From an uncultured Collinsella sp. (GTDB lineage: Bacteria; Actinomycetota; Coriobacteriia; Coriobacteriales; Coriobacteriaceae), in assembly GCA_958419975.1 (NCBI GenBank), contig CATZIG010000103.1, positions 1 through 7,158 on the forward strand: DNA of 7,158 bases. Direction: 5' to 3'. Below the pieces are notes generated by a model. That model searched no databases. It was not told the DNA's origin and worked only from the letters and a program-made list of their open reading frames with translations. The translations under genes were made by a program, and so were the position numbers. This document shows, one piece after another, positions 1-5,897 of this stretch (the stretch's first letter is position 1; each line of letters starts with the position of its first letter).

Positions 1-537
1 CTTGCCCTCGTTGAGCCAGGCAAGCAGACGCTTGGCGACCTCGAACTTGGGCATGAGCTCCTTGTCGCGCTTGGCCTCCTTCTCGAGCTTGGGCAGCTGC
101 TTCTCGAGCGTACCCATGTCGGCCAAGATGAGCTCGGTCATGATGGTATCGGCATCGCCGGCAGGATCGACGAACTCGCCCGTGCGGCCCACTTCACGCA
201 TGACGTTGGGATCCTTAAAGTAGCGCACGACCTCGCAGATGGCGTCGGTCTCGCGGATGTTTGCCAAGAACTGGTTGCCCAGGCCCTCGCCCTCGTTGGC
301 GCCCTTCACCAGACCTGCGATGTCGACGAACTCGACCGTAGCCGGCACGATGCGGCCCGGGTTAACGATGTCGGCGAGCTTTTGCAGGCGGCTATCGGGC
401 ACATCAACGATACCCACGTTGGGGTCGATCGTGGCAAACGGGTAGTTGGCGGCAAGGCCGGTCTTTTTGGTAAGCGCGGTGAACAGCGTCGACTTGCCCA
501 CGTTGGGCAGGCCCACGATACCGATGGAAAGGGACAC
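1..537 (-). CDS. ychF: YchF/OLA1-family redox-regulated ATPase, N-terminal part (cut by left edge)
   Basis: Seen: 179 codons are present, read leftward from a GTG, with an AAGGAG ribosome binding site five bases upstream; the C-terminal half lies outside the window. The protein starts SLSIGIVGLPNVGKSTLF, with the Walker A P-loop GLPNVGKS at residues 9-16. A switch region ANYPFATIDPN lies at about 30-40 and the G3-type motif DIAGLVKGANEGEGLGNQF at about 72-90. The charged stretch at about 144-168 fits the coiled-coil insertion of YchF. Known: YchF is an Obg-related cytoplasmic P-loop NTPase that prefers ATP, binds ribosomes and is linked to translation and oxidative stress responses. Full-length proteins are about 360 residues, so half is missing only because of the edge. 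The GTG start is chosen because it gives the canonical N-terminus and has the best ribosome binding site. The gene probably has its own promoter (575-604). Family assignment is very secure; the NxxE specificity motif lies outside the window. Confidence 0.96.
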   Translation of the reverse strand, partial: MSLSIGIVGLPNVGKSTLFTALTKKTGLAANYPFATIDPNVGIVDVPDSRLQKLADIVNPGRIVPATVEFVDIAGLVKGANEGEGLGNQFLANIRETDAICEVVRYFKDPNVMREVGRTGEFVDPAGDADTIMTELILADMGTLEKQLPKLEKEAKRDKELMPKFEVAKRLLAWLNEGK

Positions 538-574
538 GACAGCTCCTTTTGGTACAAGCATTTCAAACTGCATA

Positions 575-604
575 AGTATAGCGCCGCCGCGGCATCTGGG
601 CGAA
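575..604 (-). promoter_or_regulatory. Candidate sigma70-type promoter of ychF
   Basis: On the minus strand a good -10 hexamer TATACT (575-580) lies 18 bases downstream of a weak -35-like TTCGCC (599-604). Transcription would start near 568, giving a leader of about 30 bases with the AAGGAG ribosome binding site before the GTG at 537. The -10 is convincing and the -35 is poor. The spacer is occupied by one arm of a GC-rich dyad (583-622). Confidence 0.4.
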
Positions 605-622
605 CCCGGACGCCACGGCGGC
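583..622. repeat. GC-rich imperfect inverted repeat between the Fe-S protein gene and ychF
   Basis: Arms GCCGCCGCGGC (583-593) and GCCACGGCGGC (612-622) pair at 10 of 11 positions. The 18-base loop contains a second small dyad, GGGCGAACCC (598-607). No T-run follows on the minus strand, so a classical intrinsic terminator for the upstream iron-sulfur gene is not supported. The dyad overlaps the -35/-10 spacer of the candidate ychF promoter, so it may be an operator, a factor-dependent terminator or an mRNA 3' stabiliser. Confidence 0.5.
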
Positions 623-651
623 ACGAATGAAGCAGAGATAGGGGTCGCTGA

Positions 652-1905
652 CTAGTCCGCGAGTTTCTCCACCTGATCGAGCATCTTGTCGAGCTTGGCC
701 TTTGCCTCGGCCTTGACCTTCTGGGCTTCTTCGTGGGCCTTCGCCTTCTGGGCGGCCTTTTCCTCGGCCTCGGGATCGACGACGACCAGGTTGGATGCAT
801 CATGTTCAACCAGCTTAAGCGCATGCTCGGGGCACACCTTGACGCAGGCTCCGCAGCCTAGGCAATACGTGGACTCCAGTGCAAAGCGACCGCTTCCCAC
901 CAGATCGCAGGCAAACGTGGGGCACACGTTGACGCACTCGCCACACGACGTGCACTTGTCAAAATCGCATTCCGGCGTGCTCACCTGCATGTTCTGGGCA
1001 AGCTCGGGGTGGTTTTGCAACGTCGAGAGCACCAGTTGGCGCCCGTGCGTGAGTGAACGGCGACGCTTGGTCGTCGTGGTGCCGCACATGGTATTGAGCG
1101 TGCGCTCCAGCTGGGTAATCTGGTGGCGGTGGGCTTTGAGCTTCTGCGTCACCGAGGCCAGCGCCGCCGTTGCCGGGTTGAGCTTGGTCACGGTAAGGCC
1201 CGTGGTGCGGGCAATCTTATCCATGTACTCCTTGCGCTCGTACTCGCGGCGCTTATGACATTTGAGGCTCTTGGGGTCGACCTCCAGGCCCATGCCCGTA
1301 CCGGCCCACTCCTCGGCGGTAGCGATTGCCTCGCCCAGAATGTCCTCACCGCCGGTGTTGCGGCATTTATCGCACACGCCCAACGGCAGGTACACACTCA
1401 CGTTGGGATAGTCCGCCAGTACCGAGAACCAGGTCTCGGCCGTAATATCGCCCACGCAGGCGACGACGACCTCGTTCTCGCGCGGCATGCGCTTGAGGGC
1501 GCGCGTGCAGGTGACGTAGGCGGTCTCGTGGCTCGTAGCTGCAGAGACGATATCGTCATACAGGTTTTTGGGCGCCAGGCGCGGCGAGATGATCGCCTCG
1601 GTCGGACAGGCAGCGGCGCACAGGCCGCACTTGCGACAGGAGTCGAGGATCTCGATGGCGTCTTCCTCGACCTCGATAGCGTTGACCGGGCACACGTCCA
1701 TGCACGCGGTGCAGCCGCTCTTTTCGTTTTTGCAGGTCAGGCACGGAATGGTGTTGCCGCGCGGGCGCTCCTTGTAGTCGGCAGGATTCCACTGCGGCGC
1801 CGACGGATCGAGTGCATCGGTCACACCGCCAAGCGGGTTTTTAAGAAAGTCGAAACCCTTGCTGATCTCGATAATGTCATCAAACAGATCGTGTTCCTGC
1901 GCCAT
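652..1905 (-). CDS. 4Fe-4S ferredoxin-type protein with two dicluster modules
   Basis: Seen: 417 residues. The ATG at 1905 is chosen over an in-frame ATG ten codons upstream because GGGAGGGG sits six bases before it. The N-terminal module has C55, C58, C65, C68 and C72-Pro, then C90-x2-C93-x2-C96-x3-C100-Pro. The middle domain (about 125-235) has isolated cysteines C133, C150, C178-x2-C181 and C216. The C-terminal module has C318-x2-C321-x2-C324-x3-C328-Pro and C348-x2-C351-x2-C354-x3-C358-Pro. Residues about 377-417 form a Lys/Glu/Ala-rich, probably helical tail. There is no signal peptide, Tat motif or membrane segment, so it is probably cytoplasmic. Known: paired CxxCxxCxxxCP motifs bind [4Fe-4S] clusters that carry electrons. 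Inferred: up to four clusters, acting as electron-transfer partner or adaptor of an unidentified oxidoreductase. No catalytic subunit is adjacent, so the partner is unknown. The first cluster motif is odd, with six residues between C58 and C65. The gene ends in TAG, so amber serves as a normal stop here. Confidence 0.9.
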   Translation of the reverse strand: MAQEHDLFDDIIEISKGFDFLKNPLGGVTDALDPSAPQWNPADYKERPRGNTIPCLTCKNEKSGCTACMDVCPVNAIEVEEDAIEILDSCRKCGLCAAACPTEAIISPRLAPKNLYDDIVSAATSHETAYVTCTRALKRMPRENEVVVACVGDITAETWFSVLADYPNVSVYLPLGVCDKCRNTGGEDILGEAIATAEEWAGTGMGLEVDPKSLKCHKRREYERKEYMDKIARTTGLTVTKLNPATAALASVTQKLKAHRHQITQLERTLNTMCGTTTTKRRRSLTHGRQLVLSTLQNHPELAQNMQVSTPECDFDKCTSCGECVNVCPTFACDLVGSGRFALESTYCLGCGACVKVCPEHALKLVEHDASNLVVVDPEAEEKAAQKAKAHEEAQKVKAEAKAKLDKMLDQVEKLAD

Positions 1906-2003
1906 GCGCGGCCCCTCCCTGAGCAGTGCAAACAAGCAAGAGATAATGATACGCTATCGGCCCACGCCTCGGGCAAATTACACGCGGAGCATCTTTGCGG
2001 CAA

Positions 2004-2019
2004 ATAGCCCATGGTCTAT
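2004..2019. promoter_or_regulatory. Near-palindrome upstream of the Fe-S protein gene (possible operator)
   Basis: ATAGCCCATGGTCTAT is self-complementary at seven of eight base pairs (only 2008/2015 mismatches). It is centred about 106 bases before the Fe-S protein start and about 45 bases after the stop of the broken dehydrogenase. Size and symmetry suit a dimeric regulator site, but one copy with no recognised consensus is weak support. A poor promoter pair (TTGCCC at 1971-1976, TATCAT at 1946-1951, 19-base spacer) lies between it and the gene. Confidence 0.25.
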
Positions 2020-2056
2020 CGCCGCCTCGATTGCACAAGGCCAATCAAGCGCCAAA

Positions 2057-3124
2057 CTATGCCTCGCACATGAGCTGCACGAGCTGTTGTTTGGTCACCT
2101 TGGCGTGTTCGTTAGCCATATTGCGCTCGTTTCTAAAGACCGCATTTGCAACACCTTGCAGATCAGCATCGGAAATCTCGCCAAGACCCAGCTCCTCGAG
2201 CGTCGTCGGCAGACCAACGCGCTGGCAAAACTCGAGCACCTGATCAAGCTCGGGCGCACGCTCCAGGCGCAGCTGGACCACCAGGCCAAATGCCACGGCC
2301 TCGCCGTGCATGGCCTTGCACTCGGGCAGAATCGTCAGACCGTTGGCGATGGCATGTGCCAACGCCAAGCCACCGCTCTCAAAGCCGACGCCCGAGAGCA
2401 GAATATTGCACTCGATCAGACACTCAACCGCCGGCGATATACGCCCCTTCTTGAGATCGCGCTTGGCAGCGACGCCGCACTCCATAAGCGTGTCATAGCA
2501 GGCACGAGCCGCAACCAAGGCCAAGTGTCCCGGCGCGCCACCGTGCTCGTTGGCGCCATGCGCCGCGGCGCACGAACGTGCCTCGAAGTACGTTGCCAGC
2601 GCGTCGCCCATGCCGGCGACCGTCATACGCAGCGGGGCTGCCGCGAGCACGTTGGTATCGACCACAACTAGGTCTGGATTCTTCTCAAGCATCAGGTAGC
2701 GGTCGAACGATCCGTCCTCGTGATACAGCACCGAAATCGCGCTGCACGGACCGTCCATCGAAGCCGCCGTGGGGCATACGCACAACGGCAACTCGGCATA
2801 AAACGCAACGGCCTTGGCGATATCGAGCATCTTGCCGCCGCCAATGCCCACCACCATGTCGCAATACTCGGCCTAGGCTTCCTGAGCCATTCCGACAACG
2901 GCCTCTTCCGTACACGGACCGTTATAAATCTTAAAGAACGGCTCGCTTAGATCTTCGTCCAGAAATCCATCGACGATCTGCCTGCACAGCCGATCCTCGG
3001 TGCCCTGGTCAAACAAGACATAGGCAGCGCAGCCCAACCATGACAAATACCTGCCCTGACGCGAAAGTTCGCCCGGCCCCTGAACATACCGGCCGGGACC
3101 GCCATATACCATGGGAAGCGCCAT
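2057..3124 (-). pseudogene. Glycerol dehydrogenase (GldA) paralog interrupted by an in-frame amber codon
   Basis: Seen: one reading frame of 355 sense-equivalent codons with a single TAG at codon 84 (2873-2875); everything before and after stays in frame. Codons 1-83 match the N-terminus of the neighbouring GldA (shared YxQGPxEL near the start). After the stop come AEYCD and then the NAD-binding glycine-rich VVGIGGGKMLDIAKAV. The metal ligands expected for the family are kept: D174 in GMGDALATYFEA, H257 in LALAHAI, H273 in MHGEAVAFG, plus D123 in SMDGPCSA. The H257-H273 spacing is one residue shorter than in the intact paralog. Translation from the start would yield an 83-residue fragment. 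A restart at the ATG at 2857 would lack the first part of the Rossmann domain and has no clear ribosome binding site. Inferred: a recent loss-of-function point mutation (CAG or GAG to TAG) or a sequencing error; programmed readthrough is less likely. The intact ancestor would have oxidised glycerol or a similar diol with NAD+. The true terminator codon is also TAG. Confidence 0.88.
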
Positions 3125-3154
3125 ACGAGAATCCGCCCTTCATCAAACACCGAT

Positions 3155-3185
3155 TGGTGCAAAGTAACCTGACCCCTTTGCACCA
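3155..3185. repeat. REP-like perfect inverted repeat with TGACC/GGTCA loop
   Basis: Perfect 10-base arms TGGTGCAAAG (3155-3164) and CTTTGCACCA (3176-3185) flank an 11-base loop, TAACCTGACCC, which reads GGGTCAGGTTA on the minus strand. It lies between the gldA terminator and the start of the broken paralog. From memory, intergenic hairpins carrying GGGGTCAGGT next to such stems occur in many bacteria and are associated with RAYT (Y1 tyrosine transposase) genes. None is in this window, so a REP identity is an inference. It could instead be an operator for the gene at 3124. The 10-mer TGGTGCAAAG recurs at 6049-6058. Confidence 0.6.
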
Positions 3186-3189
3186 TAGC

Positions 3190-3225
3190 AAAAAGGGGCA
3201 AAGCCATCTGTTGGCTTTGCCCCTT
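3190..3225 (-). terminator. Intrinsic terminator of gldA
   Basis: A perfect 13-bp stem (AAGGGGCAAAGCC at 3193-3205 with GGCTTTGCCCCTT at 3213-3225) encloses a 7-base loop. Read on the minus strand it ends in CCCCTTTTTGC, a five-T run. It begins 13 bases after the gldA stop codon. The geometry is that of a strong Rho-independent terminator for leftward transcription. Confidence 0.93.
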
Positions 3226-3237
3226 CCTTAGCTTAGT

Positions 3238-4338
3238 TTACTCATCCATGAGATAGTAGTGGCCCAGCGCGTCGGCACCCAGGATGGCGTTGGCGACCAT
3301 CTCGGGCGTCACCTCAAACGGCATGTTGCACATGGTGTCATCGGGCGCGCAGGCGGCCTCGGCAACAATCATGGCCTGCTCGCGCGTAAGCTCGGCAACG
3401 CCAAGTTCCTTCATCGTGACCGGCAGGCCCAACTCAATGCAGAAGCCCAAGACTTCCTCGAGTTTCTCAGTCGGAGCATCCTCGAGTACCAGCTGGACGA
3501 TGGTGCCAAAGGCGACCTTCTCGCCGTGATACATGCCGTGGCACTCGGGCAGCATCGTCAGGCCATTGTGGATGGCATGAGCAGCGGCAAGGCCCGAGCT
3601 CTCAAAGCCAATGCCCGAAAGCAGCGTATTGGCCTCGATGATATGCTCGACGGCAGGCGTGAGCGCACCCTTCTCCAGCGCGACCTTGGCCTTGACGCCA
3701 TCGGCCATAAGCGTCTCATAGCAGAGCTTGGCGAGCGCCAGGCCGGCCATTCCGCCCTTGCCGCCGGCGCAAGTGCCACCGTCGGCATCATGCGTCGCCT
3801 GGGCCTCAAAGTAGGTTGCGAGCGCATCGCCCATACCGGAAACCGTCAGGCGCACCGGGCTCGCCGCGATAACCGTCGTATCCATAAGGACGATATTGGG
3901 GTTTGCCTTCAAGAAGAGGTACTTGTCGAACTGGCCGTCATCGGTATAGAGCACCGAAAGCGCCGAACACGGGGCATCGGTCGAAGCAATGGTGGGGCAA
4001 ATGATAACCGGGGACTCCAGGTAATAGGCGACGGCCTTCGCGGTGTCGAGGATCTTGCCGCCACCGACGCCGACGATGATGTCGCAACCGTTGTCGCGAG
4101 CGAGCGCAACCAGGCGATCGACCTCGCCCTTAGAGCACTCACCGTTAAAGTCCTCAAACAGCAGCTCGGCCTTAGCCTCGGCAAAGCCGCCCTCGATCTT
4201 GGTGCCGACGCGCTTCTTGCCCGAAGGCGTCACGATGACGAGGGCCTTAGCGCCGAGCGGCTCGACATAGGAGCCGAGCTTGGCCAGCTCGTCCGGACCC
4301 TGGATGTACTTGCTGGGGCTATTGAAAATTGCAGCCAT
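3238..4338 (-). CDS. gldA: Glycerol dehydrogenase, NAD+-dependent (GldA family)
   Basis: Seen: 366 residues, the usual length for GldA, starting MAAIFNSPSKYIQGPDELAK and ending with TAA. The NAD-binding glycine-rich loop VGVGGGKILDTAKAV lies at about 91-103. The substrate-pocket aspartate is D121 in ASTDAPCSALSVLY. The three metal ligands expected from bacterial glycerol dehydrogenases are D171 (GMGDALATYFEA), H254 (AAAHAIHNGL) and H271 (MYHGEKVAFG). Known: the family is a cytoplasmic Zn2+-dependent polyol dehydrogenase that interconverts glycerol and dihydroxyacetone with NAD+/NADH; some members also use 1,2-propanediol or short ketoaldehydes. Context: it follows an Fe-ADH by 83 bases and precedes a broken paralog of itself. 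The ribosome binding site is weak (GGGA in GAATGGGATAGTT before the ATG). An intrinsic terminator ends just upstream, so expression may depend on readthrough. No dihydroxyacetone kinase is in view. Family assignment is secure; exact substrate preference is not shown by sequence. Confidence 0.95.
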   Translation of the reverse strand: MAAIFNSPSKYIQGPDELAKLGSYVEPLGAKALVIVTPSGKKRVGTKIEGGFAEAKAELLFEDFNGECSKGEVDRLVALARDNGCDIIVGVGGGKILDTAKAVAYYLESPVIICPTIASTDAPCSALSVLYTDDGQFDKYLFLKANPNIVLMDTTVIAASPVRLTVSGMGDALATYFEAQATHDADGGTCAGGKGGMAGLALAKLCYETLMADGVKAKVALEKGALTPAVEHIIEANTLLSGIGFESSGLAAAHAIHNGLTMLPECHGMYHGEKVAFGTIVQLVLEDAPTEKLEEVLGFCIELGLPVTMKELGVAELTREQAMIVAEAACAPDDTMCNMPFEVTPEMVANAILGADALGHYYLMDE

Positions 4339-4354
4339 AACTATCCCATTCTCT

Positions 4355-4400
4355 AAAAGAAAAAAGAAAGGGGCTCCGTACGGATACGTGCGGAGCCCCT
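4355..4400 (-). terminator. Intrinsic terminator of the Fe-ADH gene, directly upstream of gldA
   Basis: On the minus strand a perfect 10-bp stem AGGGGCTCCG/CGGAGCCCCT (arms 4391-4400 and 4369-4378, 12-base loop) is followed by TTCTTTTTTCTTTT (4368 down to 4355). It starts 21 bases after the Fe-ADH stop. The T-rich tail ends only 16 bases before the gldA start codon, leaving no room for a separate gldA promoter downstream of it. Confidence 0.92.
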
Positions 4401-4421
4401 CGTTACGATAACAAGAGTCGA

Positions 4422-5645
4422 TTAGAAATCGATGTCGGTGTCGTAGTAGCAGGCCTTGAGGATCTTCTCGAAGTCGGCAGCCTTGGTCTCACGCGGGTTC
4501 TCGGGCGTGCAGGCGTCCTGCTCGGCGTTCGCGGCGATCTCGGGCAGCTTGGCGAGGAACTCCTCCTCGGAAACCATCTGCGGGTTCTCGGCGTCGACCT
4601 TCACGCCACCATTCGCGTAATCCTTGATGGACTGCGGAATGTTGAGCTGGTCGTTGAGGTCGCGAATCTTCTGGACGAGCGCAGCGATGAGCTCCTCGTT
4701 GGTCTCGCCGGGAAGGTGCAGGATCTCCTTGGCCACGTAAGCGTAACGCTCGGCAGCGCGCGGGTCCTTGGAGTTCCACTGGATGACCTTGCCCAGGTAC
4801 ATGGCGTTGGCAGCACCGTGGATGATGTGACCGTTCTCAAAGGCTGCACCGGTCTTGTGAGCCATGGAGTGAACGATGCCGAGCAGGCCCGAGGAGAAGG
4901 CGATACCGGCGATGCACTGAGCCTCGTGCATGTGCTGACGGGCCTCATGGTCGCCAGCATAGGACTTGGGCAGCCACTCGACGATCTCGCGGATGCCGTG
5001 CAGAGCGTTGGCGTCGGTGAACATGGAAGCGCAGGTGGAAACGTAGGCCTCCATGCAGTGGGTCAGAGCGTCCATGCCGGTATGAGCGCACAGCTTGGCG
5101 GGCATGGTGTAGGTGAGCTCGGGGTCGACGATGGCGACATCAGGGGTGATGTTGAAGTCGGCCAGCGGGTACTTGATGCCCTTGGCGTAGTCGGTAATGA
5201 CGGAGAAGGCAGTGACCTCGGTAGCGGTACCGGAGGTAGAGGAGATGGCGCAGAAGTGAGCCTTCTGACGCAGCTCAGGGAAGCTGAACGGCTGGATGAT
5301 GTTATCGAAGGACTCCTCGGGATACTCGTAGAAGACCCACATGGCCTTAGCGGCATCGATGGGAGAGCCGCCGCCGATGGCGATAATCCAGTCGGGCTCG
5401 AACTCGCGCATGGCCTCGGCGCCCTTCATGACCGTCTCGATGGACGGATCGGACTCGACGCCCTCGAACAGCTTGACCTCGAAGCCGCCCTCTTTGAGGT
5501 CGGCCTCAACGTCCTGCAGGAACCCGCCGCGGCGCATAGAGCTGCCGCCAGAAACGATGATGGCCTTCTTGCCCTTGAGGTTCTTCACCTCGTGGCGAGC
5601 GCCCTCACCAAAGTACAGATCGCGAGGATTGGTAAAACGTCCCAT
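4422..5645 (-). CDS. Iron-containing alcohol dehydrogenase (group III Fe-ADH)
   Basis: Seen: 407 residues from the ATG at 5645, chosen over an in-frame ATG 17 codons upstream because AGGAGG lies six bases before it and the family N-terminus (MGRFTNPRDLYFGEGARHEV) begins here. The nucleotide-binding loop is AIGGGSPIDAAKAM (89-102), followed by STSGTATEVTAFSVI (136-150). By alignment to FucO-type enzymes the Fe2+ ligands are D192 and H196 (GMDALTHCMEAYVS), H259 (GIVHSMAH) and H276 (IIHGAANAM). Known: cytoplasmic, oxygen-sensitive enzymes reducing aldehydes to alcohols with NADH or NADPH; the MWVFYEYPEESF region resembles the ADH half of AdhE and butanol-dehydrogenase-like proteins. Inferred: redox balancing beside glycerol oxidation, for example ethanol, propanediol or butanol formation. 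Substrate and cofactor cannot be read from the sequence. The gene is the first of the leftward cluster, has a long upstream region with dyads (5686-5712, 5832-5897) and ends at its own terminator. Confidence 0.95.
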   Translation of the reverse strand: MGRFTNPRDLYFGEGARHEVKNLKGKKAIIVSGGSSMRRGGFLQDVEADLKEGGFEVKLFEGVESDPSIETVMKGAEAMREFEPDWIIAIGGGSPIDAAKAMWVFYEYPEESFDNIIQPFSFPELRQKAHFCAISSTSGTATEVTAFSVITDYAKGIKYPLADFNITPDVAIVDPELTYTMPAKLCAHTGMDALTHCMEAYVSTCASMFTDANALHGIREIVEWLPKSYAGDHEARQHMHEAQCIAGIAFSSGLLGIVHSMAHKTGAAFENGHIIHGAANAMYLGKVIQWNSKDPRAAERYAYVAKEILHLPGETNEELIAALVQKIRDLNDQLNIPQSIKDYANGGVKVDAENPQMVSEEEFLAKLPEIAANAEQDACTPENPRETKAADFEKILKACYYDTDIDF

Positions 5646-5685
5646 ACTGTGCCTCCTAAACAAGCCCCTCTTAGACTTGCGTATA

Positions 5686-5712
5686 TAACGGAGCACCCGA
5701 TTGGCTCCGTTA
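5686..5712. promoter_or_regulatory. Perfect 9-bp inverted repeat in the Fe-ADH upstream region (operator or leader hairpin)
   Basis: Arms TAACGGAGC (5686-5694) and GCTCCGTTA (5704-5712) are exact inverse complements with a 9-base spacer. The dyad begins 41 bases upstream of the Fe-ADH start codon and runs on the minus strand straight into TTATATA, a possible -10 element. This placement suits a repressor or activator site overlapping a promoter. It could instead be a leader hairpin if transcription starts further upstream. I recognise no regulator consensus. Confidence 0.5.
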
Positions 5713-5831
5713 GGACCGTTTTGCGCGTTGCCGGCGATGACAATGCGCGATGTCTAAACGTCTCAACGCTCAGACAAACACTATTTTACCGTTCTGGTTG
5801 GTCAGTTATTCACCTAAAGCCAACAATGATG

Positions 5832-5897
5832 AAACGTTTTTTCTATCCCTGAAGACCCTTGTGCGGCATCCATACTCCCAAGCTGGGCAAACGTTTT
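5832..5897. promoter_or_regulatory. Two AAACGTTT palindromes, possible LacI-type sites
   Basis: The 9-mer AAACGTTTT occurs at 5832-5840 and 5889-5897, 57 bases apart. Its core AAACGTTT is a perfect 8-bp palindrome centred on CG. Known: LacI/GalR-family operators typically have a central CG with AA-rich and TT-rich flanks. Inferred: paired sites for a sugar or polyol regulator about 190-250 bases upstream of the Fe-ADH. No regulator gene is in the window, and flanking bases are only partly symmetric (TGAAACGTTTTTTC, GCAAACGTTTTATC). Confidence 0.3.

Noticed and set aside
1123..2007. 294-codon plus-strand open frame opposite the Fe-S protein
   Set aside because: It runs across the real gene's start and upstream region and has no ribosome binding site or recognisable domain.
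1821..2012. 63-codon minus-strand frame with CxxC...CxxC, resembling a small zinc-binding peptide
   Set aside because: The second half overlaps the Fe-S gene in another frame, there is no ribosome binding site before its ATG, and the cysteine spacing is likely chance.
2026..2049. 8-bp hairpin (CTCGATTG/CAATCAAG) after the broken dehydrogenase as a terminator
   Set aside because: The stem is short, contains a wobble pair and is not followed by a T-run on the minus strand.
2057..2857. C-terminal half of the broken dehydrogenase as an independent 266-residue gene
   Set aside because: It starts inside the Rossmann fold, lacks the N-terminal strands needed for NAD binding, and has no Shine-Dalgarno sequence before the ATG at 2857.
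2873..2875. Amber codon as a pyrrolysine or other recoded position
   Set aside because: TAG is the natural terminator of this same frame (2057-2059) and of the Fe-S gene (652-654), GldA enzymes are not pyrrolysine proteins, and the paralog has no unusual residue at this place. Point mutation or error is simpler.
3259..4356. 365-codon plus-strand open frame opposite gldA
   Set aside because: It is antisense to a strongly conserved gene and its product resembles no family. Long antisense frames are common in GC-rich genes.
4716..5852. 378-codon plus-strand open frame opposite the Fe-ADH
   Set aside because: It is a codon-bias shadow: valine/glycine/leucine-rich translation without recognisable motifs, lying opposite a conserved gene with a good ribosome binding site.
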